Source: Takakia lepidozioides (lineage: Eukaryota; Streptophyta; Takakiopsida; Takakiales; Takakiaceae). Taken from it: a stretch of 64,000 nucleotides of DNA. Shown one piece after another: positions 57,032 to 64,000 of this stretch; position 1 is the stretch's first letter, and each line of letters opens with the position of its first letter. The stretch covers positions 3,164,001 to 3,228,000 of the forward strand of contig CM060732.1 in NCBI GenBank assembly GCA_030704615.1. Reading direction: 5' to 3'. The notes beneath the pieces were generated by a model. The model had not been told where the DNA came from. It saw only the letters and a list, made by a program, of their open reading frames with translations, and searched no databases. The position numbers and the translations under genes were made by a program.

Positions 57032-58154
57032 CTGTTGGGTCTACTTCTTCATACTCTTCATCTTCCAAGTTCTTCTCTCTGTTTTCATCTTCCAAGTTCT
57101 TCTCTTGGATTTCTTCTTCCTCATTCATATAACTCAACTGAAGTGGTGTTGGAGAGTCTGAACTCTCCGTTGGCTCTGCCACATCTTCCTCTCCTTCTTT
57201 GGCTTGTGTTTCAGAAACTGGAGTTCCTGCTCTTGGTGTTCCATGCCAACTCTGATCAAAGATTTCTGTCAAATCTTTAACCCAAGGATGTACCTCAGAT
57301 CTTTAATCCCCTCGTGGCTGATCTTCTTCCTATACCAAATCCCTTAATTTTTGTTGTAAAGAATAAGAAGGAGTGGCATCCAAATCTGGTTCTTCCGGTA
57401 TGGGTGATGTACTCTATGGCCTTAATGGTGTGAGAGGTCCAGATGATTCCCCTATGTCTATTCCTCTCTCCCAGAGATATGGATAATTAGCTTTCAAATA
57501 ACTTTCTTTTTTTGCTGAATATCTGTGAAGTCTAGCTTCCCTTTCATCACTCATGTCCCATGTCTTTCATATCTTTAATGAGGCAATAACCAAAACTCTC
57601 TCCTGTAGTATCTCTCATATATGCCTGGATTTCCTTCAAGCTTTAATGCACCCTTGGCTATACTAGAAGGCTCCGTTACCATATGGAAGACAAGTTTGAA
57701 AGGCCGTTCTTGGTGTAAGCTTGATCCACAGGATATCCTTGGGTACCCAGTTCTTTACCAGTGTAAATTCTTCATGCATGTGAGTGTAAACATTCACCTT
57801 CCGTTCCTCCCAGCTTTCAAACTCCACTCGTTTAATGGATAGCAATGCTATCACATAAACCAGTGTTGGTAACCAACTTGCCCTCCCTCTACAAGCCACT
57901 TGATAAATCTTTATCACTCCTTTCTCTAGACCCCACTCTGGATCAACATCATGCACTATCTTAAGAATGTTTTCATTGCAACCGTCTGGCAATTCCAAGA
58001 ACCTCTGAAAGAATTGTTTGGACAATCTTTCTTTCTCAATTTCACAGGAAATTTGATTCACATCAAATTCCTTGATTCTCCATCCACCATGATCCCACCA
58101 GATGCCTGTCACATCTAGTTGTTCTTGACTCAGTTCCCCAGTATGGTCGCCAAA
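57032..58154 (-). pseudogene. Gag-like leader frames of R3
   Basis: Acidic frame 57272-56985 and frame 58262-57663 (ELSQEQLDVTGIWWDHGGW, LVKNWVPKDILW, YVIALLSIKRVEFE) correspond to R2. The two are separated by about 390 bp with broken frames. A primer-site-like TTTGGCGACCATACTGGG (minus strand) marks the LTR junction at 58154; I cannot assign its tRNA. Confidence 0.72.
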
Positions 58155-58376
58155 TGTCGAGTGGCTTTTACTCACCCATCCCTTCGCTATCCGAGGTGGA
58201 AACTCCAAGATAGAAGAGTTGGATATCTCTAAGTACTCCTCGCGCTCGGAACAATCAGTCATGACCTACAACTAGTGTATCATGGGGGTGCTTTCCTATT
58301 TGTATTCCTTCCCGCATTCATGTTAGCAAGTTACCTTACTGTCTATGATTAAGTATCAGATTGCTTCTGCAATCTA
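58155..58376 (-). repeat. Partial 5' LTR of R3
   Basis: The last 220 bp or so of the LTR (ending CACTCGACA on the minus strand). It is cut at about 58376, where transposon T5-related DNA begins. Confidence 0.7.
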
Positions 58377-58387
58377 CCATGTTCCAT

Positions 58388-58762
58388 CTACTTTGCGGAT
58401 TGTTTCGTGGAAGGCGGCAGGATACAAGGCGCATTTGGCGGGCAAATGAAGTCCCCAACAATCTTGTATATGATGTTGTCCGATGGTGGAACTCGCCATT
58501 CCCTGCCATCGCCAAAATCATCATGGAGCACAACAATACTTTCGACTACAACTCCATTTGAATCCTTCATTTCCTCCTCCAGGAATACTGACCCTGGTTT
58601 CAGGTGGTATCGAACGCATAGATATTTCTCCATCACCCGACAGATCTCCCCTCTGCATGGAAATGTAGCTCTATGCTCGTGTGGAGGGCAGTACACTATA
58701 GCGCTCGAGTTTTCTGCCATGGGAGATGTGCACACAAGACTGCCAGGACGGCGTTCGGGCAA
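58388..58762 (-). pseudogene. N-terminal fragment of a diverged transposase (T5-related)
   Basis: The frame MAENSSAIVYCPP, CRVMEKYLCVRYHLKPGSVFLEEE, VPPSDNIIYKIVG aligns with the T1 transposase from residue 1 (MAPNSYAIVCCPP, CRVTETYLCSKFKLKPGTVYLEEE, VPPSDTILYRAVG). It ends within about 110 residues. It defines the true N-terminus of the T1 protein. No zinc-finger or catalytic region is present. Confidence 0.82.
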
Positions 58763-59169
58763 GCGCCCTGGGAGAAGGGGGGATGCAGCGAGGGAAAGGA
58801 ATGCAGGGCCGATCTTTCCGAGCGACGAAGCCTATTAACAAATCCGGGGAGCCCACTCTCCCAAAAATCCACTGTCAGAGTGTTAATGAACCTTGTCTCC
58901 GGAATGCGGCCCCTGGCCTTTGCACAATAACTGCCAACGGTATGCAGTCACAAGACTACAGACCTGTGCAGGTGCGTTGCGCAAACCAATAATTGCGGCG
59001 TCTGACGAGAACGCTGAGACTGCCTCCCTGTGTCCAAAATGCTATCCACTGTGAGGTGTGTTGGCTGTTGCACCCCATCAAATGCATGCTTGAGCAGTGC
59101 GGGTGGCATCAAGTTAGTCCACCATAGCTGTGGACAATAAGCCCGTGACCCCACTGCAGCTGCATCCAG
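58763..59169. other. No gene recognised
   Basis: Contains short frames without homology inside the window. It lies between the transposase fragment and an apparent transposon end. Confidence 0.4.
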
Positions 59170-59300
59170 CAACACTGGGGATGCTTGCGCGTGAGCCTGG
59201 TTGCGTGAGCCACTGAGCCTGGCTAGGCTCACGCCACGTCAGCAATCATCCACGTGTGCAGGCCCTAATTCCGTGCTCCCCCCCCCCCCCTATTACCACG
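59170..59300. mobile_element. Probable end of T5 with GTGAGCC repeats
   Basis: GCGTGAGCC, GCGTGAGCCACTGAGCC and an inverted GGCTCACG cluster at 59183-59235, followed by CCCTAATTCCGTGCTCC and a C-run. This resembles the CATGAGC and CCCTATTTCCGTG blocks at the ends of T2 and T3, and lies some 350 bp beyond the methyltransferase 3' end as there. The exact terminus is not determined. Confidence 0.45.
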
Positions 59301-59647
59301 GATCGAATGTCGCCTGTGTCCTTATTTTTTGATCCCTCTTCATCGCCCCCACATGAATATTCTTTCCGACCGAGAACAATGGTAGGTTTGTGGATGGTTT
59401 AGGATTGAGGACATGATTTTTTAATGAGGAGATCGCTCGCTAGAGAATTTAATATTAACAGCAAACCCCTTCTTTTGCAAAGTAGTTCATTCATTCCAAC
59501 CCACAAACATTTTTCAATGCCGGAATCTCAAGACCTACCCCAGGCAATCCCTAATTGTACTTACGGGAACGCGCGAAGAACTTGAAAAATAGTTTGGGGA
59601 TGGAAGCAAAATCAAAACACATTTTATTAAGTCTCGGTACTTGAACC
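59301..59647 (-). other. 3' flank of the T5 gene
   Basis: AT-rich sequence with no reading frame of note, presumably the 3' untranslated region. Confidence 0.4.
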
Positions 59648-62600
59648 TTAAGAACTATTGGAGGTTTCAGAGGAACTACTTCCAGAGTCTGCAACAATAT
59701 CATCTATGAACACAGCAGCCCATCCGCGACGTTTTTTTTTTCTACGACCCCCATGGAAAGGCGAATACATTGTTTGTTGGGACAACACTTGTGCGCAAGC
59801 TTCCGCGTAAACCGGCAAGCGGTAAGCTCTAGGGGGACTCGGGGACATGTAGTATCATTGGAAACCGAAAGGTGTCTGCGTATTCGATGACTGGTGCCGA
59901 ACTCTGGAAAGCAAGAAGAGGAATGGTGGTAGATGTTATCATCCAGAAATAGACAATGTAAGCAACCATTTGTCGAACGGGAATGACACAAGGAAATGCA
60001 ACATATTTTGCACGACTAGAGCCGAACTTACTCACACTCAAAATCGGAGTCCACGTCGAGATCCTCGTCAGGCGCTTCGGGCTCCTCAAGAAGTCCCTCT
60101 GTGGATGGGGCAGAAGTAGTGCCCGACTCAAGCTGATGAAGCTCGCTTGAGAAGAGCTCCGTATCAGCCTCCATGTCAAAGAAGTGCCTTCCGGCGCTTT
60201 TGCATGCATGAAAAGATGCTCCTGCAAATCGAAGATGAACGAGAAATCAAAACAGGGCTTCCCTAAGCTCACTGCCCACATTTCAAACATAGTGTTCAGG
60301 GCCCCACCTGTTCCCATAGACAAGTCAACCACTCGTCCACCGTGACGGCTGCATGTCTCCACCAAAGTCTGCATGAAAGCTGGGGATTTCTCCCGTGCAC
60401 CTCTCCAAGGGACACCAGTTGACCTTTTTGTAGTTCGACCCGAGTCCACGTAATTGAAGATTACATCATCCTCCACAGGCTCGCAAGTGGGGTCAATGTG
60501 AGCTGCAAGGTCCCTCAACTGGAACTCAGCAATACCAGGAGGAAGAGTGTCCTTATGCACCCTCACCAGGCACAAAGCTTCGAACACCCGAGTCTGTCAA
60601 TAATCACGAAGAGAGCATGAGGCAAAAGACACGAACCAACTATTGACATTTACTGAAGAACCACGAAACTTTAATTCAAAGGAACCAACTCACTTTCTGC
60701 CCCGGGAACTCGCCCTTCGTAAGAGGCAGAGTGTTGATGCATGTCCAAGTTTTGATGACACGAAACCCGGAATCTTTCATGTAGCTGAAAAGAGTTCTCC
60801 GTGCCGACATGTCCTTTGACTACATGAGAAGAAGAGTCCCGGAGTCAGAAAGGAATTTGTTGGTGAATGAGAAAGCCCACTGCCAGTAACGAGAATCCGA
60901 TTTGTTCCAAGTGGGGGTTGAATTGGAAGGCAACACATCAGGGACAAGGAAACCGTTAGGAATGTCCAGCACCACAAGGTCAGTCGCGTATGCCTGCTGA
61001 ACTCCATTCACCCAATCCGGCTTTTTTGTGACCTACAGCCAAAAACAGGAGACAGTGTCACAAGCCCAATCCAGATCCAACAGGAAATCAATCCCCTCGA
61101 CAAGCCAGAACAAGTTGCCAAAACAAAATTATTCACACAACAGTTAAGACATATGTGCTTACCTGAGTGAGGAACGAAACAAGCATGTCCCATGATTTCG
61201 AGGGCACCCCTTTGAATGTGGACTTCCTGGATTCCATCATTGCTAGAAAACTTTCATTCACCACCTTACGATGGAACTGGCACAAAACCCTGGACGGATG
61301 TTCTCTCGCATCGAAAGGCTGCTCCCTCGACTTTGCTGTTCTATCCCTCCTAGTTGGAGAAGGCTATCTTTCAGCGGCCTCTGACGGGCCCTATTCCTGC
61401 GGAGCTACACTCTTCCCCTTCCCCTTCGGATCCCCGGCAATCTTCCCCTTCCGTTTTGGAGTAGTAGATTTCTCAGGCTATTTTACAGCCAGAGCAGCAA
61501 TGATTCTGTCCTGAGTGTCTTTGTCAGCCAGTGGGGCAAGTGCCGCGGCGTTGTCGTTAAGGTTTCTCAAAACAACTTCATCGAATGGTGTGTTCTGTTT
61601 TGGCAGATCGAGGTACCACCCACAATCTCTGAAGTGCGCCCTGCTCCAGTCTCTGGCAATACCAGCCGTGTACATTGTCTTGTCATTGAAGGGGTCAGCC
61701 CATGAGTAGATGAAGTTTGGGTCATCGCTAAGGTACTTTCCCGGTATGAGGACATGATACATGTACCTGAATGACACACACACCCAAAATCCAGACAGTC
61801 AATCGATCTGATCAGGACACAGATCACACATCACGAAAAGGGTATTGGCATGCAGGTCAGTATCACTGATAAACTAACGTTTGAAAGCCCGAACAACCTT
61901 GCGTTGACACAATGTTGATTCGAGCTGAAATGGAAAACACTAAATTTGGAGAACTGCACTTTCAACAAGCACCTACGAGAGGGAAAGCCCATTATCCTAA
62001 AACATCTCATGCGCAACATGGAACCCCAATCAACCTTGCGTTGACGCAAAGAAGATTGGCGGATACACCTATGATAATGTAGCATTGAAAGAGACAGTGA
62101 TTGACAACGGAATTCAACATTGCGTCAACGCAAGGTTGTTTTCATTAACAGAGGAAATGGAAAACAATGCTTGAAAACAACCATCCGAAGATCTGCTGGT
62201 ATGGATATTCAACATTGCGTTGACGCAAGGTTGAATTCCTCTACTGAAACACCTGTCCATGGTATTTGATAACCTTAACTTTCCTACAATTGTATGGAAA
62301 TCGGGGTATTTTTGCAGGACATTTCTAGCAATCCATACCGTCAAACATGTGTCAACGCAAGGCTGTTTGTTGGTACAGTGTAAGCTCTAAACAACATTTC
62401 AAACAGACTCCAAACAAATTTTAAGTTCATCCTAGCAGAATTGGAACTGGAAACCATCAAAAAAACAGCTGAAGAACACAGGAAAACCTACATAGCCTGG
62501 CCCTTCATCAACCTTGCGTTGACGCAAGGTTGATTTGCCTGTCAGTTTTTGCCCTTTCACATGCAGAAAAACAACATCATTGGATACCCCAGGTACATGA

Positions 62601-64000
62601 AAGTGAAACCAAACCAACGGGATACAAGCTTGCGTTAACGCAATGTTGCTCGGCTGCACGTCCAGAGCCTTCAGAGCTCCCTCAAAACCTCCAAATTTGC
62701 AGTTCTACATGGAAAAAACAACACAAGAATATACAAACATACACTTCAAGTACCAGATTTGTTTCTTGGAGGTCATACCTGTACAACACTCGTTTCATTG
62801 CTTGCTCGTTGTTGTACTAGTTTTTGAATTTGTAGGACCTGGAGATTCCTTTGTCTCTCTCGAACTCCCTGAAGAAACAATTGTTCCAGACAGCAAGCTT
62901 CCATCTCCTGATATAGGCCTCCAGTGTGATCCGGGGGCAAGCCATCTGGATTTTGTAGTCTGCCATTGACTCCCCAAGTGCAGCCACCGCTCGTTTTTCC
63001 AACTGCAACAACAAAAATCATAAGAATTGTGGAGAGAGCACGGAGCAGCACAAGCATTTGAAAATGGTTTTGTGGAAACCTTACCTGGCTCCAGAAGGTT
63101 GCTTTGTGTATCAACTGGTCGAATGTGTGGTCGCTAACAACTTTTATTGCTTGTGTCTTCGAGTCCCTTTCAGGGTATGGTTTTGGTGTCTCTCAAAAGT
63201 GGATCAGAATTCCAGATTTCCAACCACCTGATTTTGGTTGCATTGTCCACCATTGAAATGGAAAGGCGATGCAGTTTCTCTTGGGTCATCTCTAGCTTGG
63301 AGCCATACTTGTCATAATGTGCTTTCACCTGTTCCAGAAATTCCGTGCCAAGACTTGGATCTGCTATGCGGATTTGTTTGTCGAACGCACTCATGAGGTT
63401 CTTCCTTTGATTGTTCATCTCGAATTTCATAATGTCCTCAAGCCCAGTTGCAGACCTCTGCTCTTCTGTGTGGGAAGCATAGTACTCTACTTTCGCCTTC
63501 AAACCAATTTTTGCTATTTCTTGCTGCATACATTATAGGGAGAAAGAATCAAACACTGTCGTTTCTTGATAAAATTTGCAGTAACAACAATCAAACAGAT
63601 GTCAAGAAAAGCCTCCCTTGTCAGGCTGTACCATGTGCTTGTCTTCTTTTCAGCACACCTCTTCATCTGCTGAGGACTAAGCACGTTCGTGAATGACTCC
63701 AGTGGCATCAGCCCTATCTTCTGGATACGGAATAGAGTGTGGCAGAGATTTTTCGTCACATGGGAGGTTTCATTGGACCTGGAAAAACCTTCAACTCATA
63801 AGATGATTTCTAATTGTGCAAACGCAGATCAGAATGGGAACAATGTTGGTAACTTACTTGTTTATGTCGTGCATGGCTGTCAAGAGTTGCGTGACACGTC
63901 CTTTGTGGTCGAGTACCATGGAAACCACGCTCCAGCGCCATTCAATCTCGTCCGAGTGCAAGCTTGAAATGTAATCCATCCAGGCAAGCAGTCTATGGTT
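59648..64000 (-). pseudogene. Diverged ParB-methyltransferase gene, decayed, 5' end outside the window (T5)
   Basis: Exons (minus) at about 64000-63858, 63778-63591, 63526-63085, 63002-62779, 61766-61163, 61032-60694, 60593-60308, 60221-60036 and 59903-59648 correspond to T1 exons 2-10; T1 intron 4 is absent. The window edge falls in the ParB motif (NHRLLAW). Methyltransferase-like motifs are LDIPNGF (IV), KSPAFMQTLVETC (X) and VVDLSMGTG (I), with GASFHA after the conserved intron. Five in-frame TAG stops (near 62818, 61492, 61420, 61385, 60837), one TGA near 59853 and a shift near 63185 make it a pseudogene unless the assembly is wrong. It is much more diverged from T1 than T2 is. Confidence 0.82.
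61893..62648. repeat. Palindrome array G inside a T5 intron (different sequence)
   Basis: Seven copies of CAACCTTGCGTTGACGCAAG plus GTTG, or variants with CAACATTGCG arms, start at about 61893, 62031, 62115, 62210, 62342, 62509 and 62625. The dyad is perfect apart from a TTGA/TCAA centre. The intron (61767-62778) is homologous to T1 intron 6 and to the T2 intron with array E. The sequence is unrelated to the GGCGCC palindromes. Confidence 0.92.

Noticed and set aside
59648-64000. Reassigned UAG codon (five in-frame TAG)
   Set aside because: A TGA and a frameshift also occur, and T1 is open without reassignment. C-to-T decay explains it more simply.

Overview
The window is eukaryotic and, I infer, from a streptophyte (green alga or plant). 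Its genes are intron-rich with GT-AG junctions, one LTR family has the classical initiator-Met-tRNA primer site (TGGTATCAGAGC), Ty3-type pol is present, and the rest is nested transposons. Charophyte algae (Chara) come to mind, but that is recall and cannot be verified here. I see no conserved housekeeping gene, tRNA or rRNA. A 500-N scaffold gap lies at 46432-46931.

The centrepiece is a family of large DNA transposons. One copy, T1, is complete (2928-17660, 14.7 kb) and flanked by the 8-bp duplication AGAACTAG. From left to right it carries: an end rich in CATGAGC; a MULE-type transposase on the minus strand (7378-3773) with a GCM/WRKY-like zinc-binding region, a D-D-C2H-E core and a C-terminal SWIM finger; about 31 short palindromes; a ten-exon gene (9946-14923, modelled at 1358 aa) joining a ParB/sulfiredoxin-like domain to a beta-class DNA-methyltransferase-like domain; a second palindrome array; and a small unknown gene ('gene 1') running into the right end. 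T1 sits inside gene 1 of an older relative, T0 (2426-2927 plus 17661 onward). T0 in turn interrupts gene 2 of a still older copy (1300-2425).

Downstream are further relatives. T2 (22.5-27.0 kb) is a ParB gene whose methyltransferase domain is deleted. T3 (31.0-32.6 kb) is fragments. T4 (46.9-49.7 kb) is an inverted transposase copy. T5 (58.4 kb to the window edge) is a more diverged relative with a decayed ParB-methyltransferase gene. All have short palindromes in arrays or introns. Centre-to-centre spacings cluster near whole helical turns of about 10.5 bp, and the same intron holds unrelated palindromes in three paralogues. I regard this transposase + ParB-methyltransferase + gene 1/gene 2 + phased-palindrome package as the candidate undescribed system. 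A possible logic, inferred only, is that palindrome-bound cargo protein modifies or marks the element's DNA.

The remainder is LTR retrotransposon debris (26.98-34.7 kb and 49.7-58.4 kb), including a solo LTR with a 5-bp duplication inside an integrase gene, and a 3.3-kb tandem repeat (35755-46431) with no convincing coding content.
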